Shown one piece after another: positions 47,784-61,736 of a stretch of 64,000 nt of DNA. Origin of the DNA: Toxoplasma gondii ME49 (lineage: Eukaryota > Apicomplexa > Conoidasida > Eucoccidiorida > Sarcocystidae); NCBI RefSeq assembly GCF_000006565.2, contig NC_031472.1:3110581-3174580 (forward strand). Reading direction: 5' to 3'. Position numbers and translations under genes: made by a program. A model generated the notes under the pieces. It was not told the origin of the DNA and did not search any database. It saw only the letters and a list, made by a program, of their open reading frames with translations. How positions within the stretch are numbered: position 1 is the stretch's first letter; every line of letters starts with the position of its first letter.

Positions 47784-50700
47784 TGGTGGTAGGGGCGCTG
47801 GAACGAAAAGGGCTGGTGGATGTGCGGCGGATGTGGCGCCGGACGACTTGCTTCAACGATGACGCCGTCATCCCATCGTTTTATCGAAAAAAGACGCACG
47901 TGCAGAGCCCTCGTGCCGGGGGATGTGTTACATGTTTGATCGGCCATGTGCATGGCGCGTCCACCCGATGGGCGTATAACTTGTCAGAGTCAAGAACACC
48001 ATGCCGTCGTTTCGAACAACACATGCATTTCATACATTGTGGCGAGAGAACACTCGGTTTCGCAGAACCAAGAGTGGACCTTACAGCTGCTTGTGAGTCT
48101 TGTCTAGCTCTACATCACTTTTTCAACCTTCACGTTTCGTTGGGATGCCTCTTATTTCCGTTGTGGTTCCAACCGCTGGAGCGGAATCGCGCCAAGGCTG
48201 GTGTGCCACGCGCCACCCGTTCGGATTTTTGCTGAAAGTCAGCACCGATGGTGTTGCTAGGCTGACACCGTTTTAATACGCAACTTCACAACAGTGAATT
48301 TTATGTTGATAGGCGGAGACGTTCTTGTATTTAATGAGGAACGGCGAGCAGGTGGCTGGCTGACACATGCTGAGTTGTCGGGCACGCGTTGAACTACAGT
48401 TTCGCTGATACATGCACCACGTTCATAATTGAAGCCAGGCGTTCACTGTTCGTTTAAACGGCCCCATCCGAAAGGGGGGAGATTCCTCTTTTGTGTTAGC
48501 GGTGGCAAGCTGAAAGGGCTTGCAGCGGTTGGTGCTGAGAGGTGGCCTTCCAGTATATTCAAAACCTACGAAACGTCAATGCACACACAGCTGACGACAC
48601 GGGTCTCCGTACGCATTGGGTGGGGAGAGGGGTTTGGGAATGCTTTTGAACAGGCCACCGACAGCACAAGTCTGGGAAAGTGTGAATCCGGCATCTCTTA
48701 TTGATATTGTGTATGCTGGCCAAGCCTCCGGGCTCGCTGGTGAGAATGTGCGGTCGACTGATATTTCTTGTTGCTAGGTAACACGAAAGGGAACTAGTGG
48801 CGGTTAATCATGCACCGTAATTTGAAGTCTCTACTGCGGGTGTCCAGTAGTGTATCGTCCGCTTCCACCAGGTCACACTGCATTGTGGAGCCTTGTTCGC
48901 GAAAAAACTATTAAATGAGCATTTTCATCTGTCAGTAGATGAGGGGCGTGAAGGAGATTTTGTGTGCGACATTTAGAGAAGGATTGAGTTCTGGTCGCAA
49001 CTATGCTGCATGTTATATATACGTGGATACGATTCTAGTGCTAGGGGAGTATAACAGCGAAGGTGGGAAACGGGTCTTGCTCGTGAGGAGAGACCGCAAC
49101 CTGATCTTTCGTCCTGTCGATAGGCTTTGTGTTTGCAGAATCTGTTGGTAGGGAGAGAGGAGATGCTGCAGTGTGGTGACCCTCACCAGTAGACTGCTGA
49201 GATGCGATGCTGAATATCGCGCTCATGCACAAATCTTGTAGCGAGAAGTCGATTCACAAGGCTCGCACTCGTGTATAGGTTACTATTTGGACGTGGCAGT
49301 CGACGCACGATGACGAGTTCTCTTTTTCCACGTTCGACTGAGTCCGGTGAGAACCCCCAAAGGGTCCACCCTTTTTAGAAATACGTTGTTTTGCTGTTTG
49401 TTGGTTTTCCGTTGGATGTTGCTGTTGCCTATTCCGTATGGGGAGGTGGCCTCCGCCTGGTCTGTCTGTAAGGAGCACATTGATGGTGTGTCACAGTCTT
49501 TGTGAGGCGGTCGTTCGGATCGGCGGAGACCACACGCATATTACGCACTAGGTTTCCTTTGCTGTAACCTCATCTAGTAAATCATCTTTTCCGTCGACAC
49601 ACTCGTTTACGTTTTGTGCGCGGGGTGTTGTGCTTCTTTCGCAGAAGGTCCTGCGATGGACGCTCGTCGCGTATTCACTGTTGTAACCAGAAGCCTGGCT
49701 CGCTATGTCATTCGACGGCTGCTTTGAGTATGTCGGGGCAGTCGTAGATACAGGCGTCGAGATGCTTGCGGCGACTTACCGACCGCGCTGGCTAACGGGC
49801 TATGCACGTTTGTCAGTGTAAACGTAAATGCTAAAGAACAGTCGAAGTGCATTAGGCGCATGAATTGTCTGTGAATCACGTGCCGTGTTAGCGACAGTGG
49901 AAGCAACAGGTGCTGCCCCTGTTCATGTCTCGAGGCGTGATTCGGTGGCTTTGCTTGCCTTGCCTCAGCCAAGACAGGGCTCGTGACGCGTCCACAAGCG
50001 CTGGGCAACGATTCAAGGACGGGACACGGTAGAGACAAGTGTCGAGGAGGAGGGATGGACCCAGAGAGTCCAGTACGTATGTATCGCGGCCGGCCGGCAG
50101 GCACTGGTGAATCAGGGCTGGGTGTGGCGGCGACCGGTTTGTTGGAATCGAGATTGTGTGGGCCATGGTTTTGGTTGTAGCACGGGTATGATGAGAGCAA
50201 AGAAGAACCGCCTCGCTGCTGCCGGGAAGCGCTGATGTGGTTTGCATGCCCCATCTGTTCATCGGTCGTGCTTGTCATACCTTGACTCCAACCAGCAAGG
50301 TGGTGGAGCGTGCAAACGGTTGGGAGTGAACCTGGATTGTCTACGTGCAGATGTCAACATCTAGTTTTAAGGCTTCGGGAACTTGGCTGTAGGTTGCTCT
50401 GGATCCACCAGGCTCGCGATCCACACGATCAGCCTCCCCTTGAGGAGTCATCCGCCCCCAGTGCATGCCTGAAGGTATCCCTAGGTAGTGTCAATCGCTG
50501 ACTGAAATGTTCCCTGCTACTGTTGGGTTTCAGAAATTAGTAGTAAGGATGCGGCTGCATGGAGGCTAGCGGCAGCTAATCTCTGCGTCCTATATACGTG
50601 GTTTAGCGGGTCGAGATGTAGAAGGCCTTGTTTCGATGTGTCACTGTATGGGGATTTGAAGAACAACGGAATGAAGTGCCGCTGCATGCGGGTTTGGAAA

Positions 50701-51899
50701 GATTTGAGACGGTATGCAGCTTTTCGGGGGCGACCGTGTCGGCAGCAGCCAACAGTTCTGTAGCTTATTAGTTCTGTGAAGCCAGACAGATATTTTGTGT
50801 AGTATAAGAAGGTACGGAGGCGCCTGTTTCTCGCGACGACCTACACCCAGTACATTGTACAGTTAGGATGCTGAGAATATTATCTTCTACATGGACAGAC
50901 GATGTGCTGCACCACCCGGGCTTGGTTCAGGCCCGCCCTGTGCTGTCCCTCCCTTGGCAATGGACGAGGAGGCGCTTTAGCGTTTCACTGTCAGGACGAA
51001 CTCCGTTCGGAACGTGAGACTTAGCCTGGTCGTTGATATCCAGATGTACTGCGGATTTTGGGGGTCAGCTACTCGTGTAAATCCGTCCCCGACAACTGGC
51101 GGTACACCGCATCTGGAGACAAATGAAGAGTACCCGCAGCTGTGTTTAAGGTGCCAGCGCCCACTGTCAGCTGGCCCCAGAATGCATCCACTCGCATTTC
51201 TGGGGGTTGTCAGTGAGCCGTGGGCAGCATGTCGTTTCTGTTGACAGAATTCTGTGTCGTTCATGAGTAAAATTCTCTCTGCGGACGCCGTCGAATTCTA
51301 GCATATTACTGGATCGCCAATGAGGTTCCTGGCGCGATGCGCCCTTCGAGGGCTGATTTGCTGTGCGTGGTAAGGGATTTGTCATTGTGGATAGATATGA
51401 TATCTCGGAGATACGTCCTCCACCTTGGAAACTGGATGTTTCTTCTGTGGCCGTGTGCTCGTAGAGACTGAGGCGAATATGAAGTGTATTCAAACACGTG
51501 ACTTTTAGTCTATCTGCAACCCTGATTACGCTGGGAGCACTAAGCACTGATCAACGGTAACAACTGAAGACGTGACGGTGTGCTTTCGGTCGACCAGATT
51601 TCTCACATCATGGCTTCTTCACTGTCGCGCTCAGGCAGCAGGCTCACACAGCGACAACTGTTGTGGGGCAGCGATGATGAAATGCGGGCTGGCGGTGATC
51701 TGTAGGTATGCGGCGACTACGGGACTAGACGACGTAGTGAATCGAGGATTGCTGTAGCGGCTGGCATGCGTTGGAATCGGGTGGTTTGTGGGCATCTGAA
51801 TGGTAGAATATTTCGTGCATCATATTAACCAGAAACAACCGTCAAGAGAATGACGCTTGGTCCCAATTACCGTGTCTCAATGCTATTGGCTTTCGTCAG
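47784..51899. other. Gene-poor stretch; no gene supported
   Basis: The longest frames are 47783-48235 (+, 150 codons), 49703-50278 (-, 191 codons) and 51167-51547 (-, 126 codons); none has a recognised motif, and opposite-strand frames overlap them. Isolated acceptor-like sequences occur (about 49644 and 50532) without supporting exons. It may hold further decayed relatives of the neighbouring duplicated segments. Confidence 0.35.
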
Positions 51900-52830
51900 C
51901 GAACTGCAACATTCTAGCTATGGCCGACAGTGTTGTGGGGCGGTGTGATACACATCGGAGCAGGGAACCAAAGCCGAGACGCACTCGTGGCAACTGAAAA
52001 GTCGTCAATGCAGATGACGTGTTGGCGCTAACCGCGCGCCGTATTTGACTTGTCGTGGTGCGGACTAGCGGCATTTCCGAGTGCCAGATGGCGGACGCGA
52101 CGTTGGGTGACCGACTTTCTGAAGCGATCCTTTCATGTCGGCTTCGTTGCCGTCCTTGAAGGCGATTCAGGATCCGCCAGGCTAGTGACCGGCGGGTATT
52201 ATGTATCACTCAAAGACGGTAGTGTACGCTGCAGATACGCTCGGCTGACGGCATGCTGTGTTGATGTTCAGTGCTGTTCGGAACAGCATTCCGTTGTGAA
52301 TCGGTTGCAGGAAAAAGCGGTAAGGATACACCTGCATCGTGACAGTAGGGGTAGGCACAGTTGATCGCCGCTGTTTTCGAAGATGTTGACTTGATTTGAA
52401 CGACATGAGGATATACGTGCCTTTCCAGTGAAAGGGAGCGTGAACTGTGGCAGCTCACCTGTGCGGTTTTACTTCCCGCATATGTATGCAAAAAATTCTA
52501 TAGCGCCGGGATGTAGGCGGACTTATGATAATCGCATGGGACTGCTACCATGTCACTACGTGGATTTGACGCTGGACGGTTTGTTATGCCGCAGTCGAAG
52601 TGATGTTAAGTCGGTGTTGGAAGCAGGCCAATCATGTGGTGGCCTCCATCCGACAGTGACCAGGACACCTACAGCCGCTTTGGGCTTCTGCGGAAGTCCG
52701 AAGCTGTGTGGGCTGTGTGAGGTAGCATCCCCTTCGACATTCCAGTTTGTTGCCATGTACTGTTTTGTGTGATCGTTGCGGATAGGGGGCTGTTATTCCG
52801 TACTTCACGCTTCGCCGCCGTCTGGTGTTA
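51900..52830 (+). repeat. Decayed unit of the right-end tandem repeat
   Basis: This stretch is collinear with the tandem unit but strongly diverged. Matching landmarks in order are GGCGATTCAGGATCCGCCAGG (52160; unit has GGTGATTCAGGATTCGTCAGG), GATGTTCAGTGCTGTTCGG (52263; unit has GATGTACACTGCTGTCAGG), CTTCCCGCATATGTATGC (52472; unit has CTTCCGGCATGTACGGAC), the CGACAGTGACCAGGAC region (52652) and CGCTTCGCCGCCGTCTGG (52808; unit has CGCTTGACCGCCGCGTCTGG). The left edge is uncertain (clear only from about 52075). Confidence 0.65.
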
Positions 52831-55356
52831 AACAATGTAGAGAACAATGACGGTTTCTTTTGCGGCATTGCTGAGGAGGCCTCCCGCCATGAAGTCTGAA
52901 CAAAGCCTGAGGAATTTCCTTTTCTGCATCAACTTCGTTTATCGCGGTACTTTTTGAGCACGGTTTCGTTGCTGCTGTGGACGCAGACATGTACCGGTCG
53001 CGGCGAGCTATCACATGGGCACAACGTCCAGCGCTGCAGCATTCTGGTGCGACATCGAGGAGCCGGAGTCGCGAAGCCCTTCTAACTTCTATTTTTGTGT
53101 CGGTGTCGGTGAGGTTGTAGTCGCGGGTAACCCGAGTTTCGCGGATATGTGTCCGGTGTGGACATAAAATGCGCCATTGTGCACGCGTGTATCAACAGAG
53201 TCTAACGGGTTCACTTTAGCAGCGTTTTTACCACTATCCGCACATAACCAATGGTTGCTGGGTGTGTCAAGAACCATAAGTACACGTTTCGTGTTTTCTT
53301 TTCGTCCTTGAAACGATGCGATGAGAACGGTGTTGTGTCCGACGTGAGGACGAGGGAGGACGAGTATGGGTCGCTAGTCCGCCCGCCTGTTTTGTATTGG
53401 CGAATACAAGTCGAGTGGTATAGACCTTTTATTCGAGGCGGCAGTCGGGGAGAACAAGGGCGTTGCACTTAGAGAAGTGACCCTCTAAATTTTCCTCAGT
53501 TCGATCGTCCGACAATTCACAGCTAGAGCGAGTATGCAGAGGGATCCTCACCAGACAAGTGATAAGGTGCTTGGAGTTGCGATCACGCACAGCTGTCGCC
53601 TTGTCTAGTACGGGCAAACTCTACTCACACCGTGTTTATTGTAGCCCCTTAACTAAACCGTCGACACATGAAGTCACGGTTTTCTTTTCTACGTGTGCCA
53701 AGTCGGTTCGGAATTTTACAAAAGAGCACGCGCGTAGAAATACGTTATATTGCTGACGGTCTGTTCGCCGTGGAATCAAAGGGATGCCACATCACTGTTG
53801 CAGCGTGTGCCGCTAGATAGCCCTGGCTGCAAGATGGATGTACAAAAAAGTAGCGTCGGTGCCTTCTTCGAGGCAGTAGCTCGCATTCACGGCTTGGCCC
53901 CACTTGCTTGGCGCAGCACTATACCTGAGGTTTGTCGTGGCTCCTCAGGCGCAGTTTTCGTTGCCGTCGAGTGGAACATGCATCGGTGGTGTTTGCTGCT
54001 ATATTCACCTGAAGTCCAGCGAAGTAGCGTGCAGCTTTGCCACTGGCCTGGTAAGCCCTCGCGCCCCACGCGCCTCACATTCTTTCTTCTGCGGCACCCG
54101 GGGACTGTTTTGTGGCTAAGTAGGCTTTTCCGAATAATTACATCCCTTTGCTGAGAGACGGGAGATGCCTACACGTGCACGTGTGGCGCGTGAAAGAACA
54201 GCTGGAACGTTTTAGGCATTTGTCTTTAGTACAACCCACGAGAGGTGGTGATGCACTCGTGGTGCTGGGTATTGGTCGTTTATCTGGATTCGCAAGAGGT
54301 AGTCGGTGACTTCGCTTGACAGGCCTTTGGCTCTGAACGACTACTTGGCTTCTGCATTAGGCGGTAGGCAACGGTAGAAACATCGGACACCTTGACAGCT
54401 AGTTCGTTGGAGGACGGATAGAGAGACTCGGAGCTTCGAAGCGTCCAAGTGGGTGTGCGACAAAGATGGGACTAGAGAAGGAAGCCAATCAGAGGTAGTC
54501 ATAGCGGCGGCTAAAAGAGGAGATCTGTGAACTTGTGTGTCTGCGGGACGTACTGAGAAACGGGTTGTGAATAGTGGAGTGACATCTCCTTAGCATCTCA
54601 GTCTGCCTGGTGAAAAAGTTGCTGATGTAGAAAGCATGTCGGGGCCGATGTAGATCATCTCTGTTCTATCCATGTTGCCAACGGCGAGGCTGGAGAGAGG
54701 CACGTGGCAACGGCGAGGGTGTATGCTCGACAACCACACTCCAAGGTGTTGCAAGAAGGCTTTGTTGGTTTCGTTGTTGCTCCTTTACGGTCTGTCACGC
54801 TCATGAAGCACGTGGACGCGGTTGGTCCACGAAATCTTCTGAAGACTCCGCACCACCAGCGGAACATAGTATTGACACAGGGTTGTGCCTGACAGCTTCC
54901 GCGTTTGCTTCTGTTCCAGCTAATCGCAGCGCCAACGCAGCTGTGCGGTGGCAAAGAAGAGAAATGGGTCGGTACAGACTGGAATACAACAAGCATGGAA
55001 CGCCTTTACTCTAGTCTATAAGGTGAAGCTAAAATAAGGTGCAAGCTGCTTCACCCGTATGCTTTGACGCAGTTTGGATGACATGAGGATGCGGGCACTT
55101 CCTCGATGAAAGCAGTGTACGCCGTAGCAGAACGTCTCCTGTTAAATTGATTTCATATTGTTGGTACCGCAACTGTACAGCATCAGAAAGTACAAGCTGC
55201 TTTGACTGCCGTTTGGGGCTTCTACTCCTACCAGATCCCTATATGATTTTCACCCAGGATCACCTCATCCGACACTATTATGTGGCAGGAGCATGCGGAG
55301 CACCCCATTGATTTCCACCAGGTACTGATTTCGAACCCTGCCCCCATGTTGGGTCC
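52831..55356. other. Spacer before the tandem array; no gene supported
   Basis: Frames 53750-54154 (+, 134 codons) and 54655-54996 (-, 113 codons) are without recognised motifs. The left end may continue the decayed repeat unit for some hundred bases. The boundary with the array is sharp at about 55357. Confidence 0.4.
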
Positions 55357-55857
55357 CTCTGCAAGGCAAAATGTGTCAGCAATACTACGCGAAGTATTAG
55401 AGCTGCTTTTTTCCAGTTTGTCGCTTGACCGCCGCGTCTGGACACCCGGCGTTCCACTGCTAACATGGCCGCGCCCTCACCCAGTGGCTTCGGAATGAAG
55501 TATGATGATGGGCGTCCTAGCAACGAATGGTGGTAGCTGCACGGCCGGACGTGGCCATGCTGAGTGCGTGCAGTGCTTGTCTAGGCTCCTCGGTGCGTCG
55601 TCGTTTAGCATAGCGCCTTGGTGTGACCGGGCTTGCGATTGTCGTGTGTCTCGATTCGCCGGGTCGGCTCCGTCCGTCCCGCCACAGCACGGGACAAGCT
55701 GTACGGTTCGGCTGTGTCCCGAGAACGCCGAGGACGCTCACACGCAAACGCGTCCGGCAGGCACTGTGCATTGGGTGTTCGTGGGCCTGTAGACATGGCC
55801 TGACGACTTGATGTGAAGCTGCGTCGAGTGTGAGTCACGAATGATTCGTGTGAGGCC

Positions 55858-57400
55858 GTGTGGTGGAGCAGGCATGGTGGCTGTTCAGACGTGTCTCGAG
55901 CGTTTCCGTTGGGTGAGTCACTTGGGGTTCCGATGACACTGGAGGTACGAGACAGTCAAAATACTGAGCCTGGAAGAATCCCGAATACTCGAGACCTGAA
56001 TCGGTGGCGTGGCCTTACTCCACTCGGGTACGCGACGGACATTTGCGGGTCCATGTGCAGGCGGTACGCAGGGGGTGGCGGACGGGAGACGGTCGTGGGG
56101 AGTGCGGCGGAGGAGGGAAGGCGAATCTCCGGGCGTCTAGCAAGCATGGGAGTCCGAGTGCATGTTCCCTGTGGCCACATGGTCCGGCAATATTGGACAG
56201 TGTCAGCTGGCGGAGGGGTCCTTAGTCGGTCGACCGCCAGCGGCGAACGTTTTCAGGTCGGTCTCGTTGGCGTTCTTGGGTGATTCAGGATTCGTCAGGC
56301 TGGTGGCCGCCAGGGACTGTGTGTCATTGATGGACGGTGGTGTGTGTTGGTGTTTTGCGTGGCTGAAGGCATAGTGTGGTGATGTTTGTTGCTGGTTGGA
56401 GCGGCCGTCGGTTGTGAGACGCTTGCAGTTGTTGGAGGTAGGTGGCGGGTGTTTGGTGAGAGGCAGCTTCCGATTGGTGCGTCGTGGTGTGTGTAGAACG
56501 GGGGCATGGAGAGGTTATGTTAGTCGGAGTGGATTGTTGTGACCAGGAGGAAATGGAGCCAGGTGCTTGTCCGCGCCAGTACTATCATGGATAGTTTCAC
56601 GAGTTCAGAGGTAGGCAAACGTGCGCATCTCCCCGATGAATCTGCCTGTACTCCGTGGTAGCTGCCGCCTGTCATTTCGCTCCGACTCATCCGTGCTTCA
56701 ACGCAACAGTTCGAGGAGGTACTCGTGGACGTGGATATCGTAGTGGAGTACCATCAGTTCACTACAAAACCTGACGCTGGATGATTCGATGCGGCGCTCT
56801 ACACGTGGCCCACAGTCAGTGCCTCCAGAGAAACCGGCATCCGCACGCCTCACACCTGCAATAACCCTGAGCTCCGTGCCCACGTTGAGATTGTCCGGAA
56901 GGCGCAATGCGTTAGACACTGTTGAAAACGTAATCTTGTGACGAAAGTGTCATACACCAGATATGTGCTTCACAGACGCGTTTGCCCACTTATAAATCCA
57001 CCGCAAACATGCCCGCCCTCAACCAGTGACTTCGGAATGAAGTATGATGATGGGCGTCCTAGCAACGAATGGTGGTAGCTGCACGGCCGGACGTGGCCAT
57101 GCTGAGTGCGTGCAGTGCTTGTCTAGGCTCCTCGGTGCGTCGTCGTTTCGCGTAGCGCCTTGGTGCGACCGGGCTTGCGATTGTCGTGTGTCTCGATTCG
57201 CCGGGTCGGCTCCGTCCGTCCCGCCACAGCACGGGACGAAGCTGTACGGTTCGGCTGTGTCCCGAGAACGCCGAGGACGCTCACACGCAAACGCGTCCGG
57301 CAGGCACTGTGCATTGGGTGTTCGTGGGCCTGTAGACATGGCCTGACGACTTGATGTGAAGCTGCGTCGAGTGTGAGTCACGAATGATTCGTGTGAGGCC
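55858..57400 (+). repeat. Array unit 1, variable segment type A
   Basis: Core is followed from about 56385 by a segment not shared closely with other units. It keeps distant similarity near its end (GTTGAGATTGTCCGGAAGGC at 56883 against GCTGAGATTCTCTGCAAGGC in type B). It rejoins the shared core at about 57030. Confidence 0.85.
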
Positions 57401-58888
57401 GTGTGGTGGAGCAGGCATGGTGGCTGTTCAGACGTGTCTCGAGCGTTTCCGTTGGGTGAGTCACTTGGGGTTCCGATGACACTGGAGGTACGAGACAGTC
57501 AGAATACTGAGCCTGGAAGAATCCCGAATACTCGAGACCTGAATCGGTGGCGTGGCCTTACTCCACTCGGGTACGCGACGGACATTTGCGGGTCCATGTG
57601 CAGGCGGTACGCAGGGGGTGGCGGACGGGAGACGGTCGTGGGGAGTGCGGCGGAGGAGGGAAGGCGAATCTCCGGGCGTCTAGCAAGCATGGGAGTCCGA
57701 GCGCATGTTCCCTGTGGCCACATGGTCCGGCAATAGTGGACAGTGTCAGCTGGCGGAGGGGCCCTTAGTCGGTCGACCGCCAGCGGCGAACGTTTTCAGG
57801 TCGGTCTCGTTGGCGTTCTTGGGTGATTCAGGATTCGTCAGGCTGGTGGCCGCCAGGGACTGTGTGTCATTGATGGACGGTGGTGTGTGTTGGTGTTTTG
57901 CGTGGCTGAAGGCATAGTGTGGTGACGTCCAGTGCTTGTCGGAGTCGCCTTCTGTTGTCGGCTGCTTCTAGGAAGCTGCAGTAAGGTGGCGACTGCACCG
58001 TGATACGGAGCGTGCATTCGGTACAACGGGATGGAGGCAAATGACAGCGAGAGGATGAGCCTCCTTTGGCCTTTCGTCGCTGTTTGAACGGAGTGCGGTG
58101 AAGGAAACGGAATGGTGCTGTTGTACGACTACGAGGCGATTGTATGATTTGTGAGACAAAAGGATGCCTCGCTTCCGGCATGTACGGACACACATTGTAC
58201 AGCGTCAGGCAGTAGGTGTCGAAATGGTTGTCGCATGTTGTTGCCATCTGTTGTATGCACATATTTGACGTTTGACGCTTTGGTTTGGTGACCTAGACGT
58301 GGTGTCGTTTTGCCGCCTGGCGAGATGTGAGGACGCGTACGGCTCTCACCGGCAGTGACGCTGAGCCTTGTGCCGACGCTGAGATTCTCTGCAAGGCAAA
58401 ATGTGTCAGCAATACTACGCGAAGTATTAGAGCTGCTTTTTTCCAGTTTGTCGCTTGACCGCCGCGTCTGGACACCCGGCGTTCCACTGCTAACATGGCC
58501 GCGCCCTCACCCAGTGGCTTCGGAATGAAGTATGATGATGGGCGTCCTAGCAACGAATGGTGGTAGCTGCACGGCCGGACGTGGCCATGCTGAGTGCGTG
58601 CAGTGCTTGTCTAGGCTCCTCGGTGCGTCGTCGTTTAGCATAGCGCCTTGGTGTGACCGGGCTTGCGATTGTCGTGTGTCTCGATTCGCCGGGTCGGCTC
58701 CGTCCGTCCCGCCACAGCACGGGACGAAGCTGTACGGTTCGGCTGTGTCCCGAGAACGCCGAGGACGCTCACACGCAAACGCGTCCGGCAGGCACTGTGC
58801 ATTGGGTGTTCGTGGGCCTGTAGACATGGCCTGACGACTTGATGTGAAGCTGCGTCGAGTGTGAGTCACGAATGATTCGTGTGAGGCC
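57401..58888 (+). repeat. Array unit 2, variable segment type B
   Basis: The variable part begins GGTGACGTCCAGTGCTTG at about 57922 and runs to the ATGAAGTATGATGATGGG landmark at about 58524. It is nearly identical to that of unit 4. Confidence 0.85.
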
Positions 58889-60316
58889 GTGTGGTGGAGC
58901 AGGCATGGTGGCTGTTCAGACGTGTCTCGAGCGTTTCCGTTGGGTGAGTCACTTGGGGTTCCGATGACACTGGAGGTACGAGACAGTCAGAATACTGAGC
59001 CTGGAAGAATCCCGAATACTCGAGACCTGAATCGGTGGCGTGGCCTTACTCCACTCGGGTACGCGACGGACATTTGCGGGTCCATGTGCAGGCGGTACGC
59101 AGGGGGTGGCGGACGGGAGACGGTCGTGGGGAGTGCGGCGGAGGAGGGAAGGCGAATCTCCGGGCGTCTAGCAAGCATGGGAGTCCGAGCGCATGTTCCC
59201 TGTGGCCACACGGTCCGGCAATAGTGGACAGTGTCAGCTGGCGGAGGGGCCCTTAGTCGGTCGACCGCCAGCGGCGAACGTTTTCAGGTCGGTCTCGTTG
59301 GCGTTCTTGGGTGATTCAGGATTCGTCAGGCTGGTGGCCGCCAGGGACTGTGTGTCATTGATGGACGGTGGTGTGTGTTGGTGGTTTGCGTGGCTGAAGG
59401 CATAGTGTGCTGATGTACACTGCTGTCAGGGGCGATCCTCTGTTGTGAGACGCCTCTAGTTGGCCGCAGTAAGCAGCGGTTACACCGCGACAGGGAGGGT
59501 GGCATCCGCACAACGTGGCGAAGGAGAATGACGGCGAGAGGATGAGCCTCCTTTGGCCGTCGTCGCTGTTTGAATGGAGAGCGGTGAAGGGGACGGAATG
59601 GTGCTGTTGTATGCCTACGAGGCGATTGTATGATTTGTGAGACAAAAGGATGCCTCGCTTCCGGCATGTACGGACACACACTGTACAGCGTCAGGCAGTA
59701 GGTGTTGAAATTGTTATCGTATGTTGTTGCCCTTTGAGCTTGCCTGGATTTGGCGCTGGATGCTTTGGTGCGGCTGTGTAGAAGTGGCGCGCAGTCAGTG
59801 TCTGAAGCAGGGCAGACACGCGCAGGACTCTGACCGGCAGTGACCCTGAACCCCTTGCACACATTGAGATTTCGTGGGAGGCCAAATGCCTTGAAAACGT
59901 GCCGTGGAGTAGTTGCATGAGGCTCGTGTTATTGTCGAGACATTTTCTTCACCGCCGCCTTTGGGCACACCGTATTTCAATGCTAGCGTGGCGGCCACCC
60001 CATCATTTCGTGACCTCGGGATGCAGCAAGATGATGAGCATCCTCGCCACGGGTGGCGGTGGCTGCACGGCCGGACGTGGCCATGCTGAGTGCGTGCAGT
60101 GCTTGTCTAGGCTCCTCGGTGCGTCGTCGTTTAGCATAACAGCAGCACGGGACGAAGCTGTACGGTTCGGCTGTGTCCCGAGAACGCCGAGGACGCTCAC
60201 ACGCAAACGCGTCCGGCAGGCACTGTGCATTGGGTGTTCGTGGGCCTGTTGACATGGCCTGACGACTTGATGTGAAGCTGCGTCGAGTGTGAGTCACGAA
60301 TGATTCGTGTGAGGCC
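58889..60316 (+). repeat. Array unit 3, variable segment type C, 70-base deletion in following core
   Basis: The variable part begins GCTGATGTACACTGCTGTC at about 59409. Its second half (about 59720-60060) is unlike type B, and the start of the next core is diverged. At about 60137 the core lacks about 70 bases present in units 1, 2 and 6 (GCATA joins directly to AGCAGCACGGG). Confidence 0.85.
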
Positions 60317-61736
60317 GTGTGGTGGAGCAGGCATGGTGGCTGTTCAGACGTGTCTCGAGCGTTTCCGTTGGGTGAGTCACTTGGGGTTCCGATGACACTG
60401 GAGGTACGAGACAGTCAGAATACTGAGCCTGGAAGAATCCCGAATACTCGAGACCTGAATCGGTGGCGTGGCCTTACTCCACTCGGGTACGCGACGGACA
60501 TTTGCGGGTCCATGTGCAGGCGGTACGCAGGGGGTGGCGGACAGGAGACGGTCGTGGGGAGTGCGGCGGAGGAGGGAAGGCGAATCTCCGGGCGTCTAGC
60601 AAACATGGGAGTCCGAGCGCATGTTCCCTGTGGCCACATGGTCCGGCAATAGTGGACAGTGTCAGCTGGCGGAGGGGCCCTTAGTCGGTCGACCGCCAGC
60701 GGCGAACGTTTTCAGGTCGGTCTCGTTGGCGTTCTTGGGTGATTCAGGATTCGTCAGGCTGGTGGCCGCCAGGGACTGTGTGTCATTGATGGACGGTGGT
60801 GTGTGTTGGTGTTTTGCGTGGCTGAAGGCATAGTGTGGTGACGTCCAGTGCTTGTCGGAGTCGCCTTCTGTTGTCGGCTGCTTCTAGGAAGCTGCAGTAA
60901 GGTGGCGACTGCACCGTGATACGGAGCGTGCATTCGGTACAACGGGATGAAGGCAAATGACAGCGAGAGGATGAGCCTCCTTTGGCCTTTCGTCGCTGTT
61001 TGAACAGAGAGCGGTGAAGGGAACGGAATGGTGCTGCTGTATGCCTACGAGGCGATTGTATGATTTGAGAGTCAAAAGGATGCCTCGCTTCCGGCATGTA
61101 CGGACACACATTGTACAGCGTCAGGCAGTAGGTGTCGAAATGGTTGTCGCATGTTGTTGCCATCTGTTGTATGCATATATTTGACGTTTGACGCTTTGGT
61201 TTGGTGACCTAGACGTGGTGTCATTTTGCCGCCTGGCGAGATGTGAGGACGCGTACGGCTCTCACCGGCAGTGACGCTGAGCCTTGTGCCGACGCTGAGA
61301 TTCTCTGCAAGGCAAAATGTGTCAGCAACACTACGCGAAGTATTAGAGCTGCTTTTTTCCAGTTTGTCGCTTGACCGCCGCGTCTGGACACCCGGCGTTC
61401 CACTGCTAACATGGCCGCGCCACCACCCAGTGGCTTCGAAATGAAGTATGATGATGGGCGTCCTAGCAACGAATGGTGGTAGCTGCACGGCCGGACGTGG
61501 CCATGCTGAGTGCGTGCAGTGCTTGTCTAGGCTCCTCGGTGCGTCGTCGTTTAGCATACCAGCAGCACGGGACGAAGCTGTACGGTTCGGCTGTGTCCCG
61601 AGAACGCCGAGGACGCTCACACGCAAACGCGTCCGGCAGGCACTGTGCATTGGGTGTTCGTGGGCCTGTTGACATGGCCTGACGACTTGATGTGAAGCTG
61701 CGTCGAGTGTGAGTCACGAATGATTCGTGTGAGGCC
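60317..61736 (+). repeat. Array unit 4, variable segment type B, same 70-base deletion
   Basis: Type B variable part as in unit 2. The core following it carries the same 70-base deletion at about 61558 as unit 3, so the deletion spread by duplication or conversion. Confidence 0.85.

Noticed and set aside
57401..57736. Open frames repeated in every array unit (111 codons on plus, 74 codons on minus).
   Set aside because: They overlap each other on opposite strands, lack recognisable motifs, and are conserved only because the DNA is homogenised; one becomes longer in unit 1 simply through a base change at its stop.
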